In this document: positions 42,908 to 51,812 of the stretch, one piece after another | How the letters are laid out: each line of letters begins with the position of its first letter | Numbering within the stretch: the first letter of the stretch is position 1 | NCBI RefSeq assembly: GCF_900215325.1 | Contig: NZ_OCMS01000001.1 | Coordinates: 1,240,001-1,304,000, forward strand | Source of the DNA: Fibrobacter sp. UWB16 | GTDB lineage: Bacteria > Fibrobacterota > Fibrobacteria > Fibrobacterales > Fibrobacteraceae | Reading direction: 5' to 3' | Length of the DNA stretch: 64,000 nucleotides | Made by a program: the position numbers and the translations under genes | The notes under the pieces: generated by a model | Told to the model about the DNA's origin: nothing | What the model saw: only the letters and a program-made list of their open reading frames with translations | Databases searched by the model: none

Positions 42908-44659
42908 TCAATTTTTAACGCAACGGATCGAGAAATCTTGCATATAGAAGCCTTCCAGCACAGTCCAACTCACAAAATTTATTCCAAGCAATGTGTATTT
43001 GCCATCACCGTCCCGCGTCAAAGAGGGGTATGTTTCTACGGCCAAATCACCAAAACCGATTTGTGTCAAATTCCGCCCCATCCGACCATCTACACGGCAG
43101 ATTTCACCGCACGACTCACGCACAAAGTCAAACAATTCATTCCATTCCTCGCCTTGCGGGATATGCCATCCGTCCGGACATAGGCCTTGATAATACCCGT
43201 TCGCCGTTTCAACAGAATCAACATAGGTAGCAAGCTTTGACGACCCGAAATATCCATCATCAAAATCAATAACATAACGGCAAACCAAAGTGTCCAAAAC
43301 GTCCGCAGGTTGTTCCAGCCCCGTAAGGCAATCACTATAAAAAACAAGTGCTTGATTCGGATCCAGGCCCAAAACGTCTTCAACATTTTCATAACGAACC
43401 CAAGTGTTCCAATACGCAGAATCAAGCGTGTTGCGATATTCCAGAAAATCACGGTCACCCCCTTGATCGCGGGCAACTTCAGCAGAATCATACCCCACAG
43501 CAGGGACAATTCGTTCATCGCTGTAATTCAGATTTTCGGCCATCCAAGTCATCGGTTTTCCATTTATATTATACGTAACCGTACGGTAAGTTTTTCCGTC
43601 ACGCGGATCCGTCATCGACCCCGTTTCGTAATCCACCTGTTCAGCAATCTTGTATCTATAAGTCTTACGCCACTGTTTAGCGTTGCAAGTCAAAACGGCC
43701 CAGCGCTCATAATCGATATCGATTTCCAAAGAGCGGCCATCATTACCGTCATCGCATTTACCGAGTCCATTTATGCCGGCCATCAACTGAGTCAAATATT
43801 CTTTTTCGCCTTCATTTTGGGCATAGACAAATTCAAAATCCAAGCGCCACGAGAATGTATTTTTCACGGAGTCGTTCGCTGCGAAAGATCCAGTCTGAGC
43901 AAAGGTTTTAAAAGAAGCCAAAGGCGTTTCCGAGTCACCCCAACCAACGACAAGCGAGCTCAAGTAGCGCAACGCCATCTGCTTGTAATCATCTTCCCAA
44001 TAGTCAAGTTTGTCAAAATCAAATGTCGCATCAAAAAGACCAACAGCATCTAAAACCTCACGGTCGGCCTGTTGTTTTGCAGCGACAAAGCTCATCCCTT
44101 GCTTCACCAAGTACCGCACGCGAATCGCTTCGAGATAGGTCATCATGTTGATGCCGACATTTTTCGTTTCGCGCAGGTCCACAATAGCACTATACAGCAC
44201 ATCGTCATCAAACGACCAAGTACCATCCCACTCCCAATAAGCATTTTCTTGCCATGGAGAGAGTTCAAGCAAGACATACGGACTATGGACTGTCACGCTA
44301 TCAAAACGGAACATCCCAGACGTATCCGTGCAGCGCGTCATATAAGAAGCACCAGTTGTATCCAAAGTAACAGAATCAAGTTCAGACATTCTTATTACGG
44401 ATCCCAATTCGACATCGCTAATCAAGGCAAGAGGAGTACCACCAACAGAATCGGCAGCCAAGCGCACAGCCATCACATTCACGGATATATTTTTAAGCAG
44501 TGCAGTTTCTTCCGTGGAGCCACCATCATGCGCAAGCGGAGACCGATCAAGATCTTCGGAACAGCTCGAAAGAAACAAGAGAAGAAGCAGCGCTACAATC
44601 AGGCAAAACGCCGCTTCTACAAAATCACGCCACAGCGTGTTTTGATCTGATTTTTTCAT
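42908..44659 (-). CDS. FISUMP-domain lipoprotein, module 1
   Basis: A 583-residue lipoprotein (signal AAFCLIVALLLLLFLSSC, lipobox LSSC near residue 33). Residues about 50-135 resemble a carboxypeptidase-regulatory-type beta sandwich shared with modules 2-4 (VIRMSELDSVTLDTTGASY, FRFDSVTVHSPYVLLEL). A helical middle follows (MTYLEAIRVRYLVKQGMSFVAAKQQADREVLDAVGLF). The C-terminal third is the FISUMP domain (GSMTDPRDGKTYRTVTYNINGKPMTWMAENLNY, CPDGWHIPQGEEWNELF, FSIRCVKN). The ATG is 8 bp after the TIGR02147 gene, and the stop codon TAG of that gene is part of the ribosome site TAGGAGG, so the two are coupled. Likely surface-exposed; ligand unknown. Confidence 0.88.
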   Translation of the reverse strand: MKKSDQNTLWRDFVEAAFCLIVALLLLLFLSSCSEDLDRSPLAHDGGSTEETALLKNISVNVMAVRLAADSVGGTPLALISDVELGSVIRMSELDSVTLDTTGASYMTRCTDTSGMFRFDSVTVHSPYVLLELSPWQENAYWEWDGTWSFDDDVLYSAIVDLRETKNVGINMMTYLEAIRVRYLVKQGMSFVAAKQQADREVLDAVGLFDATFDFDKLDYWEDDYKQMALRYLSSLVVGWGDSETPLASFKTFAQTGSFAANDSVKNTFSWRLDFEFVYAQNEGEKEYLTQLMAGINGLGKCDDGNDGRSLEIDIDYERWAVLTCNAKQWRKTYRYKIAEQVDYETGSMTDPRDGKTYRTVTYNINGKPMTWMAENLNYSDERIVPAVGYDSAEVARDQGGDRDFLEYRNTLDSAYWNTWVRYENVEDVLGLDPNQALVFYSDCLTGLEQPADVLDTLVCRYVIDFDDGYFGSSKLATYVDSVETANGYYQGLCPDGWHIPQGEEWNELFDFVRESCGEICRVDGRMGRNLTQIGFGDLAVETYPSLTRDGDGKYTLLGINFVSWTVLEGFYMQDFSIRCVKN

Positions 44660-44667
44660 ATATCCTC

Positions 44668-45498
44668 CTAACCCTTTTTAACACTCTTTTTTGTCATCGG
44701 GAAAAACTGCACATTCAAACGGTAGACTTCATCCGTTTCATCATCGCGTGTTGCAATCGCAATAATTTTTTTGCGGAAGGCAGCAATTTCCTGAACAATT
44801 TCATCGTAAGCGCGACGCGTAACACCAAGCGTAAGGCCCGAAAAATGGCGCTCATCTTGCGAAACGCCTTCAATAGCATCAAGTGCAAACTCGCCCATCT
44901 GGCGGTGCATCCCGCGAACAGCCAAAGGAGTCACATCCATCGGCCCCGTCGTTATAGACTTTTCCGTCTGTACGTAATTTCCATTTTCATCTTTTTGCAA
45001 AAAATTCGACTTGAGCAAAAAATTCAGCGATTCGCTGACTTCGGCAGCCGTGACTTCCGGACGGCAGGCTTTAGCAAGGGCAAGCGGCTTTGCGCCAGGC
45101 ATGGCAGGGGCGAGTTCACGGAGCACTGGATTTTTCCAGCTTTCAAAATAACGGAAGGAATCGCCTTCGATAATCCTCACCTTGTGAATATCAGCGATAG
45201 CGAGCATTTTATTAAAAATGGCTTTTTTCTCTTCATCCTTTTTTGCGTGGTCGAACTTAACCATTTCGCAAAAATAATCGAGCTCATAATTTTCAAGCCC
45301 CATTGCAGAAGCCACACGGGCAGCAGCATCTTCACTGAGATTGAAACGGCCTTCGCTTACATATTTAAGATAAACCGGCGACGAGAAACCCGCCGCACGC
45401 GTAAGCACTTGCCAGGTAAACGCAGATTTCGCCTTCTTTTCGGCGTAATAATCCGCTATATACTGGCGGTAGTTCGTGTATTCCAACACGTCCTTCAT
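44668..45498 (-). CDS. TIGR02147/DUF4423 protein, putative regulator of module 1
   Basis: A 276-residue cytoplasmic protein. It opens with MKDVLEYTNYRQYIADYYAEKK, then a helix-turn-helix-like stretch at about 28-75 (FTWQVLTRAAGFSSPVYLKYVSEGRFNLSEDAAARVASAMGL) that resembles an XRE-type domain in layout. Residues about 80-276 are the DUF4423-type region, with VTTGPM-like and GLTLGVTRRAYDEIVQEIAAFRKKI segments. No signal peptide or catalytic motif is seen. The family is a paralogous one known from Fibrobacter and predatory bacteria; a regulatory role is inferred from the HTH-like segment and from its fixed place upstream of a lipoprotein gene. Confidence 0.85.
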   Translation of the reverse strand: MKDVLEYTNYRQYIADYYAEKKAKSAFTWQVLTRAAGFSSPVYLKYVSEGRFNLSEDAAARVASAMGLENYELDYFCEMVKFDHAKKDEEKKAIFNKMLAIADIHKVRIIEGDSFRYFESWKNPVLRELAPAMPGAKPLALAKACRPEVTAAEVSESLNFLLKSNFLQKDENGNYVQTEKSITTGPMDVTPLAVRGMHRQMGEFALDAIEGVSQDERHFSGLTLGVTRRAYDEIVQEIAAFRKKIIAIATRDDETDEVYRLNVQFFPMTKKSVKKG

Positions 45499-45553
45499 TC
45501 ATCCTCCCAAAAAACACCCTTTACTTTTGTACGCCCGTATTGTTGTACGATAT

Positions 45554-45680
45554 AAATATAAATGAATTTTTCGTAAATTCTTTAAAATCACGATAAAAAA
45601 GTGTTGTTTTCGTTGTAATTTTACAAATTTCTTTGATTTTTAGGAAATTTCATGAAATTTTATGATACATATAAATTAAT
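45554..45680 (-). promoter_or_regulatory. Promoter region of module 1 with A-rich box
   Basis: On the minus strand a TATATTT -10-like element (complement at 45554-45560) lies 56 bp before the regulator ATG. ACGATAAAAAA (45590-45600) sits 30 bp upstream of it, the position held by ACAAYAYAAAA boxes in the other modules. A second, weak match ACATATAAATT is at 45667. Box 2 is not convincing here. Confidence 0.45.
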
Positions 45681-45705
45681 TATCATCTAAACAAGATTTC
45701 ACTGG

Positions 45706-45830
45706 ATCCCTCGGGCTAACGCCCTCGGGATGACGAGGGGCAAGCCTCGGGATGACGAGATACAAGCCTCGGGATGACGAGGGGCAAGCCTTAAATGACG
45801 AGAGGCAGATTCAGGATGACGAGATATAAC
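45706..45830. repeat. 22-bp tandem repeat array after a palindromic repeat
   Basis: Three units of CCTCGGGATGACGAGGGGCAAG (45723-45744, 45745-45766 with ATA for GGG, 45767-45788) are followed by two diverged units up to 45830. They extend the ATCCCTCGGGC...GCCCTCGGGATGACGAGG palindrome. The array lies between the module 1 promoter and the module 2 terminator. No gene is seen in this 400-bp gap. Confidence 0.85.
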
Positions 45831-45866
45831 AAGAAAGGCGGGCCGAAGCCCGCCTTCCCTTTCCTC
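45831..45866 (-). terminator. Hairpin terminator of FISUMP module 2
   Basis: AAGGCGGGC (45835-45843), loop CGAA, GCCCGCCTT (45848-45856). The minus-strand tail is only moderately T-rich. A GTTAGGAGGA copy (45862-45871) precedes it. Confidence 0.65.
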
Positions 45867-45897
45867 CTAACAAATATTTTTATTGCGTCTTGAATGC

Positions 45898-47688
45898 TTA
45901 TTTCTTGATGCAGCGGACAGCGGCAGAAGTATTCGGTGCATAAGGGCTATTGTCATACCCCTCACTTTCTATTCTTTTCACAAAGACATGCATATCCGCC
46001 AACCCTAAACTAAAGCCAATGGGTTTCCAATTGAAAATCTCCAGTTTATACAAAGGCACATCCGCTAAAACAAACTCGTTAGTGTACCCAAAGGTTATGA
46101 AATACACAAGACGAAGTTCTTCCTCAATGCTAGCCTGAACCCAGCCATTCAAACCAAATCCCGTCGCAACAGCATCATAAAGCGCCGGCAAAACGTCATT
46201 TTGATCAACACCATATCGTTCACCCATATTTCGCAACAACGTTTGCCAATCTTCAAATGTCGGGATTCTCCACCCATCCGGGCAAACGCCCTGATACGCA
46301 TTATGATTAGACGGTGTGATATAATCTGTATAATTCCAAGTCCAAGTTTTTTCAGAATTTTCTTCAGACGAATCCGACTTTGCAAAATACGTTGTATCCC
46401 CTAGAGCATCAACGGAATACACCTTCACATCATCGTCTCCAATATTCATTGCGGCTTTCCACTGATATTCATGCCCATACACACCACAATCCGCACTTCT
46501 AGAATCTTCCTTGCGGTAGCAGTCGATACTTCCAGACAAATTCGCTCTTAACGAACTATCAACGCTCAAAGATGTGGTATCCACAAAATCAAGATTTTCA
46601 GCCATCCATGTTTGCGAGACATCGCCCCAATTATACGTCACCGTCTTATAAGTTTTTCCATCTCGATTATCCGTCATAGAACCCATGGTATGTTCAATCG
46701 TTTTAAATCCCAAGGTCCACTTAGAGGAGCGGCAAACCACAGACACCTTACCATGAGCGACGTCAATTTCAGCGACCGCATTTTCACGAGCATCCGTGCA
46801 CTTGCCAAGGTCATTCAATCGAGCCAAATAGCCAACCTTATAGTCTATCATTTTTTTCGAATTCAAATAATATTGTTCTCGAATTTCACCTCGTCCGACA
46901 AATAATTTCGGCGGCACGGCATAAACGAGCATAGGATCCATTCCTCGAAGATCTTTAAGCACATCTTTTTCGCACATTCGAATCAGTTCATTCACATAAG
47001 CCAATTCAGAATTTCCGTCTTTTAAATTTTCAAATCCACCGAAATCTTCATATATACCAAGATTTTCAAGGATTTCGCGCTCCGCCATTTCGCCCGCCTC
47101 CGCAAAGGATTTTCCTTCAGCGAAATACTTTTGCAACAACGGCATCTTGGAAGTAGTGAGAGAGCTTACACTTACTTTTTTCACATCTCTCAAATCCACA
47201 ATAGCCTTCAACTCCTGCGAATACATACGACGGTCACGTGAACTATCTACCATGCTTGCCGGCCTAGACGCATTACGCCCATAGAAAGCTCCACGTTCTC
47301 GACAATCTTCTACATAGCACGAATCCAAAGTTTCAATCAGCACATATGGGCTATTTAGAGCCAACGACTCAAATGCAAAACGACCACTATCATTATCAAC
47401 GGTATCTACAAAAGAACGGCCCGTTTTTTCAAGCGTCAACGAATCCAATTCATAAACAGAAACAACCGTCCCCTTAGCAGCAAACACAGAACCATCGTTC
47501 TTCAAAGAATCCTCCGATCCGTTCTCGTCCGCTGTCGACCTCAGCAACGCAGGATACACATCGCCCACGCGACCAGCCAAGGAGTACACGCACGTTTCTT
47601 CTTCAGTACCACCAGCAACATCATTATCAGAGCAAGCCGTCCAAAGGAGCGCCATCAGCGCAGCCGAAGTAATTTTGTTGAAATTCAT
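45898..47688 (-). CDS. FISUMP-domain lipoprotein, module 2
   Basis: A 596-residue lipoprotein (MNFNKITSAALMALLWTAC, lipobox WTAC). After a short Asp/Glu-rich spacer comes the beta-sandwich region (YSLAGRVGDVYPALL, GTVVSVYELDSLTLEKTGRSFVDTVDNDSGRFAFESLALNSPYVLIE), a helical region (MPLLQKYFAEGKSFAEAGEMAEREILENLGIY), and the FISUMP domain (GSMTDNRDGKTYKTVTYNWG, TWMAENLDFVDT, CPDGWRIPTFEDWQTLL, AVRCIKK). The signal and first 130 residues closely resemble module 3, so these two are recent duplicates in that part, while the middle and tail differ more. Translation is coupled to the regulator at 47698 through TTAGGAGG. Confidence 0.88.
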   Translation of the reverse strand: MNFNKITSAALMALLWTACSDNDVAGGTEEETCVYSLAGRVGDVYPALLRSTADENGSEDSLKNDGSVFAAKGTVVSVYELDSLTLEKTGRSFVDTVDNDSGRFAFESLALNSPYVLIETLDSCYVEDCRERGAFYGRNASRPASMVDSSRDRRMYSQELKAIVDLRDVKKVSVSSLTTSKMPLLQKYFAEGKSFAEAGEMAEREILENLGIYEDFGGFENLKDGNSELAYVNELIRMCEKDVLKDLRGMDPMLVYAVPPKLFVGRGEIREQYYLNSKKMIDYKVGYLARLNDLGKCTDARENAVAEIDVAHGKVSVVCRSSKWTLGFKTIEHTMGSMTDNRDGKTYKTVTYNWGDVSQTWMAENLDFVDTTSLSVDSSLRANLSGSIDCYRKEDSRSADCGVYGHEYQWKAAMNIGDDDVKVYSVDALGDTTYFAKSDSSEENSEKTWTWNYTDYITPSNHNAYQGVCPDGWRIPTFEDWQTLLRNMGERYGVDQNDVLPALYDAVATGFGLNGWVQASIEEELRLVYFITFGYTNEFVLADVPLYKLEIFNWKPIGFSLGLADMHVFVKRIESEGYDNSPYAPNTSAAVRCIKK

Positions 47689-47697
47689 GATATCCTC

Positions 47698-48531
47698 CTA
47701 ACCTTTTTTATTTAAATGTTTATTCGTCATCGGAAAGAACTGCATATTCAAGCGATACACTTCTTCCGTTGCATCATCTTCTCTCGCGATTGCAACGATG
47801 CGTTTGCGGCACTCGGCAATTTCCTGAACGATTTTTTCGTAGGCTTTGCGCGTGATGCCAAGTGTAAGGCCCGAAAAATGGCGTTCATCCTGAGATACGC
47901 CTTCGATAGCCTCGAGCGCGAATTCGCCCATTTGCCGATGGAGCGAACGAACCGCTACCGGTGTCGCCTGCAGGGGACCCGTCGTCACGGATTTTTCGGT
48001 CTGTACATAATTTCCATCCTTGCCCTTTTGCAATAAATTCGCCTTAACCAAAAAGCTTAGCGACTCCGTCACTTCAGCAGCAGTAATTTCTGGACGGCAG
48101 GCACGGGCAAGAGCAAGGGGCTTTGCGCCCGGCATCGAAGGTGCCAGTTCACGGAGCACCGGATTTTTCCAGTCTTCGAAAAAGCGGTAAGAATCGGCCT
48201 CTATGATTTTCACCTTGTGCGCAGCAGCGATCGCAAGCATCTTGTTGAAGAAAAACTTTTTTTCTTCATCCGTCTTGGCGTGGTCAAAGCGGACCATTTC
48301 ACAGAAATAATCCCGCTCGTATTCCACAAGGGACATTGCTGAAGCAACGCGGAGCGCAGCTTCTTCGCTCAAGTTGAACCGGCCTTCGCTCACGTACTTC
48401 AGGTAAACGGGCGAAGAAAAGCCAGCCTTCTCAGCAAACATCTGCCAGGTAAATGCGGACTTAGCTTTTCTATCGGCGTAATAGTCCACAATATACTGCC
48501 GATAGCTAGTGTATTCTAGCACATCTCTCAT
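47698..48531 (-). CDS. TIGR02147/DUF4423 protein, putative regulator of module 2
   Basis: A 277-residue protein; the ATG at 48531 (MRDVLEYTSYRQYIVDYYADRKAKSAF) lies 5 bp after AGGAGG and is preferred to an upstream start. The HTH-like region (FTWQMFAEKAGFSSPVYLKYVSEGRFNLSEEAALRVASAMSL) and the DUF4423-type region (ACRPEITAAEVTESLSFLVKANLLQKGKDGNYVQTEKSVTTGPL, FALEAIEGVSQDERHFSGLTLGITRKAYEKIV) align along the full length with the other three. Differences cluster in residues 29-37 of the HTH segment and in the extreme C-terminus. Putative cytoplasmic regulator of the lipoprotein gene that follows. Confidence 0.85.
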   Translation of the reverse strand: MRDVLEYTSYRQYIVDYYADRKAKSAFTWQMFAEKAGFSSPVYLKYVSEGRFNLSEEAALRVASAMSLVEYERDYFCEMVRFDHAKTDEEKKFFFNKMLAIAAAHKVKIIEADSYRFFEDWKNPVLRELAPSMPGAKPLALARACRPEITAAEVTESLSFLVKANLLQKGKDGNYVQTEKSVTTGPLQATPVAVRSLHRQMGEFALEAIEGVSQDERHFSGLTLGITRKAYEKIVQEIAECRKRIVAIAREDDATEEVYRLNMQFFPMTNKHLNKKG

Positions 48532-48599
48532 GTTTCCTCCTAACAAACGGCTTTACGATTCCACACATTGCGAATAAAGCATAAACCGTTTCACGGTTC

Positions 48600-48720
48600 A
48601 AATATACATTCAATTTCTAAAAAGTCAATAGTTTTTACAATATAAAATCTAATTTTTTATCAAATTTTAGCGTTTTATAAAAATTTAATTAAAAAATCAA
48701 TCATTTTTCACAATATAAAA
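48600..48720 (-). promoter_or_regulatory. Promoter and paired boxes of module 2
   Basis: TATATTT -10-like element (complement at 48600-48606) about 70 bp before the regulator ATG. Two identical direct copies of ACAATATAAAA lie at 48637-48647 (30 bp upstream of the -10 element, preceded by CAATAG) and 48710-48720, 73 bp apart. These resemble operator sites. Confidence 0.6.
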
Positions 48721-48743
48721 CAGTCTAGTAAAAAAACAAGAAG

Positions 48744-48806
48744 GTGATCCCGGCACAAGGCCGGGATGACACAGCACAAAAAGAAGGCGGGGCGAACCCC
48801 GTCTTC
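48744..48806 (-). terminator. Palindromic repeat and terminator of FISUMP module 3
   Basis: ATCCCGGC-acaa-GGCCGGGAT (REP-like, about 48747-48767) is followed by GAAGGCGGGG (48783-48792), loop CGAA and CCCCGTCTTC (48797-48806) with an A-run at 48778-48782, giving Ts on the minus strand. A GTTAGGAGGA copy is at 48811-48820. Confidence 0.75.
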
Positions 48807-48846
48807 CCTTTCCTCCTAACCAATAATTGTATTACGTTTTGACTAT

Positions 48847-50769
48847 TTATTCTTTTATGCAGCGCACAGCACCCATCATATAAGGAGCATAAGGATCGTT
48901 CCACAAGAACGGAAGATCCGGGCCTCGCCCTCGATTTTCCGGATGTTCCAGATAATCCTCATAGACATCCAAAGGATATCTCAGATCTCCCATTTCAATG
49001 CCCAAGCTTTCGCCCTTCATGAAATACTCGAAGACCTCAAAAACATACATTGGAATATCAGCGACGAGGAAATTGTTATAAAACCCTGAATTCACCCCAA
49101 CACGGACACGATCTGAGTCATACAATTTAATGGCAACATTATTTTTCAAACCAAAACCAGTCGCCGCCTCGTCATACAGAACAATTGTTCCGACACCATC
49201 AAAGCCATACGCTTTACTCATATTTTTCAGCAAAGCTTTCCAATCGTTAAACGTCGGCATTCTCCATCCATCCGGGCAGACTCCTTTATACGCACTTTGA
49301 TTAATCTGCGTAGCATAATCTGCATAGTTCCATGTCCAATATTTAAAATACGGCAAACTTCCCATATGTTCTTCAGGATAGTACAGCGTATCGCACGCGT
49401 TTCTGATACTATCATAAGGATAATTCCAATCATTCAAAAATCCATCGACGCACTTCTTTTCGACATATGTCGTATCTCCCAAAGAATCAACCGTATACGT
49501 CCTAGCATCATCATAATTAACATTCATCGCAGCACGCCACTGATACGCAAGCCCGTAAACATCGCAGTTTTCGTTATCACGCGCCGAGCGATAGCACGAC
49601 ACACTTCCTCGCAGATTAGCCTTCAACGCACTATCCGCACTCAACGAAGTCGTATCGGCGTAATTGAGATTTTCCGCCATCCAGGTTTGCGAGCCATCAC
49701 CCCAATTATACGTTACGGTCTTATAGCTTTTGCCGTCACGATCATCCACCATAGTTCCATTCGTGTGCTCAATCGTTTTAAAACCAATAGTCCAATTACC
49801 AGAGCGGCACACCACAGACGCATATTTATGTTCATATGCCCCAGCCTTAACCCTACCTTCAGTATTTTCACGAGATTCATCGCACCTTCCTAAGCCATCT
49901 TTTTTAGCCATATAATTCGTCTTATATTGCATCATTTTCATGGAATTCAAATAAAACTGTTCCACGACAGGTTCTCGAATAGAGAAAGCCTTTGGCGATG
50001 CAAAATAGAGCATTACATCAGTAAAGAGAAAATCAATACGCAGATCCCAATCATCCAAACGAGCCAATTCATTAACAAAAGGTAATTCGGAACCCTCCTG
50101 ATCCATAGTTTCAAAAGCCCCAAGATCACTATATATACCGAAGTCCTCAAGAATTTTGCGTTCCGCCATCCGGTTCGCTTCATCAAAAGACTTTCCTTCT
50201 GCAATAAATTCACGTAACAACGGAATCTTCACACTTGTCAATGTGCTAACGTTTAATTTTTTCACTTGTCGTAAATCTACAATAGCACTCAACGTGAGCG
50301 GATACTTATCCCCTCTTGTACTATCAACGGCCTTTCCTGCACGACGTCCATAGAAAATTCCTCGCTCTCCGCAGTTCTCATAATAACAGGAGTCACGAGT
50401 TTCAATCAACACATATGGACTATTCAAAGCAAGATCTTTAAATTCAAAGCGACCATCATCGTTGTCGACAGTATCAACAAAAGAACGACCCGTCGTATCG
50501 AAAGTCAAAGAATCCAATTCATAAACAGTGACAACCGTTCCCTTAGCAGCAAATATAGATCCTTCATATTCTAAAGAATCGCTTGATGTTTTTTCCGAAT
50601 CCGTAACCTTCACCAATTTCGGATAGATGTCGCCAACCATCCCAGCCAAGGCATAGACGCCCTGTTCTTCTTCGGCTCCACCCATCGCGCTAACAGACTT
50701 GTTATCATCGGAGCAAGCCACAAAAAGGAGCGCCATCAGCGCAGCCAAAGTAATTTTGTTGAAATTCAT
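48847..50769 (-). CDS. FISUMP-domain lipoprotein, module 3
   Basis: A 640-residue lipoprotein (MNFNKITLAALMALLFVAC, lipobox FVAC). The N-terminal beta sandwich (GMVGDIYPKLV, GTVVTVYELDSLTFDTTGRSFVDTVDNDDGRFEFKDLALNSPYVLIETRDSC) is nearly that of module 2. A helical region follows (IPLLREFIAEGKSFDEANRMAERKILEDFGIY). The FISUMP domain has GTMVDDRDGKSYKTVTYNWGDGSQTWMAENLNY, YGLAYQWRAAMN, an insertion of about 35 residues rich in Cys and aromatic residues, CPDGWRMPTFNDWKALL and AVRCIKE. It is coupled to the regulator at 50779 by a TAGGAGG site containing the stop codon. A likely cell-surface protein of unknown ligand. Confidence 0.88.
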   Translation of the reverse strand: MNFNKITLAALMALLFVACSDDNKSVSAMGGAEEEQGVYALAGMVGDIYPKLVKVTDSEKTSSDSLEYEGSIFAAKGTVVTVYELDSLTFDTTGRSFVDTVDNDDGRFEFKDLALNSPYVLIETRDSCYYENCGERGIFYGRRAGKAVDSTRGDKYPLTLSAIVDLRQVKKLNVSTLTSVKIPLLREFIAEGKSFDEANRMAERKILEDFGIYSDLGAFETMDQEGSELPFVNELARLDDWDLRIDFLFTDVMLYFASPKAFSIREPVVEQFYLNSMKMMQYKTNYMAKKDGLGRCDESRENTEGRVKAGAYEHKYASVVCRSGNWTIGFKTIEHTNGTMVDDRDGKSYKTVTYNWGDGSQTWMAENLNYADTTSLSADSALKANLRGSVSCYRSARDNENCDVYGLAYQWRAAMNVNYDDARTYTVDSLGDTTYVEKKCVDGFLNDWNYPYDSIRNACDTLYYPEEHMGSLPYFKYWTWNYADYATQINQSAYKGVCPDGWRMPTFNDWKALLKNMSKAYGFDGVGTIVLYDEAATGFGLKNNVAIKLYDSDRVRVGVNSGFYNNFLVADIPMYVFEVFEYFMKGESLGIEMGDLRYPLDVYEDYLEHPENRGRGPDLPFLWNDPYAPYMMGAVRCIKE

Positions 50770-50778
50770 AGTTTCCTC

Positions 50779-51609
50779 CTAGTCCTTTTTAACACTCTTT
50801 TTTGTCATCGGGAAGAACTGCACGTTCAGACGGTAGACTTCTTCCGTTGCAGTTTCACTTGTCGCAATCGCAATGATGTCCTTGCGAAATTCGGCAATCC
50901 TCTGCACGATTTTTTCGTACGCTTCACGAGTGATACCAAGTGTAAGACCCGAGAAATGGCGTTCATCTTGCGGGACGCCTTCAATTGCGTCGAGTGCAAA
51001 CTCGCCCATTTGGCGGTGCAATCCGCGAACGGCAAGCGGAGTGAATTCCATCGGACCAGTCGTCACGACTTTGTCGGTTTGGGCGTAGTTCCCGTCTTTG
51101 TCTTTTTGAAGCAAATTTGCCTTGACCAAAAAACTCAGCGACTCAGAAATTTCAGCTGCCGAAACTTCAGGGCGGCAAGCATGCGCCATTGCCAAAGGCT
51201 TTGCACCCGGCATCGCAGGGGCGAGTTCACGGAGCACCGGATTTTTCCAATCTTCAAAAAAGCGGAAGGATTCTCCATCGACGATTTTCGCCTTGCGGGA
51301 TTCCGCGATTGAGACCATCTTGCTAAACGCGGCGCGTTTTTCGCTATCGTTCTTCGCATGGTCAAACTTGACCATCTCGACAAAGAACTCGCGTTCGTAA
51401 TCAGCAAGACACATTGCCTGCGCCGTGCGAGTTGCAGCATCTTCGCTCAAGTTAAAGCGGCCCTCGCTCACATATTTAAGATAGACCGGCGAAGAGAATC
51501 CCGCCGTTTTGGCAAACTCCTGCCAAGAAAATGCAGTCTTCGCCTTTCGATCGGCATAGTAATCTGCAATATACTGGCGGTAGTCCGTATATTCAAGTAT
51601 TTCTTTCAT
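50779..51609 (-). CDS. TIGR02147/DUF4423 protein, putative regulator of module 3
   Basis: A 276-residue protein; ATG 51609 (MKEILEYTDYRQYIADYYADRKAKTAF), with AGGAGG upstream. HTH-like region FSWQEFAKTAGFSSPVYLKYVSEGRFNLSEDAATRTAQAMCL; DUF4423-type region with PEVSAAEISESLSFLVKANLLQKDKDGNYAQTDKVVTTGPM and DERHFSGLTLGITREAYEKIVQRIAEFRKDII. It is a full-length paralogue of the three other regulators. The gene upstream (GSCFA, 51813) is divergent, so the 200-bp gap contains this operon's promoter and probably that of the GSCFA gene. Confidence 0.85.
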   Translation of the reverse strand: MKEILEYTDYRQYIADYYADRKAKTAFSWQEFAKTAGFSSPVYLKYVSEGRFNLSEDAATRTAQAMCLADYEREFFVEMVKFDHAKNDSEKRAAFSKMVSIAESRKAKIVDGESFRFFEDWKNPVLRELAPAMPGAKPLAMAHACRPEVSAAEISESLSFLVKANLLQKDKDGNYAQTDKVVTTGPMEFTPLAVRGLHRQMGEFALDAIEGVPQDERHFSGLTLGITREAYEKIVQRIAEFRKDIIAIATSETATEEVYRLNVQFFPMTKKSVKKD

Positions 51610-51660
51610 TTTTCCTCCTAACCAACGACCCATTCGCTAACGATCGTTTGTTGTTACTTT

Positions 51661-51790
51661 AAATATAGCTCATACATTTTCAAAAATCAATAGTTTTACA
51701 ATATATTTTATTGATTTTTACGATAAATTTAAAGATTTCAATAACAATTATAAAAATTACATAATTTCACAATATAAAGAATATTGTAGT
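51661..51790 (-). promoter_or_regulatory. Promoter and paired boxes of module 3
   Basis: TATATTT -10-like element (complement at 51661-51667). ACAATATA at 51698-51705, 30 bp upstream and preceded by CAATAG, lies inside a perfect 10-bp inverted repeat AAAATCAATA (51683-51692)/TATTGATTTT (51709-51718). The second box starts at 51769 as the palindrome ACAATAT-aaaga-ATATTGT, 71 bp from the first. This box also overlaps the likely promoter of the divergent 51813 gene. Confidence 0.6.
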
Positions 51791-51812
51791 TTTATCCTAC
51801 TATATTTACTTC

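Noticed and set aside
42800-43183. Plus-strand frame of 127 codons over the module 1 terminator
   Set aside because: It crosses a perfect terminator hairpin and then lies antisense to the FISUMP domain.
45723-45830. CRISPR array
   Set aside because: Units are directly adjacent 22-mers without spacers, and they decay from a REP-like palindrome; no cas genes are present.
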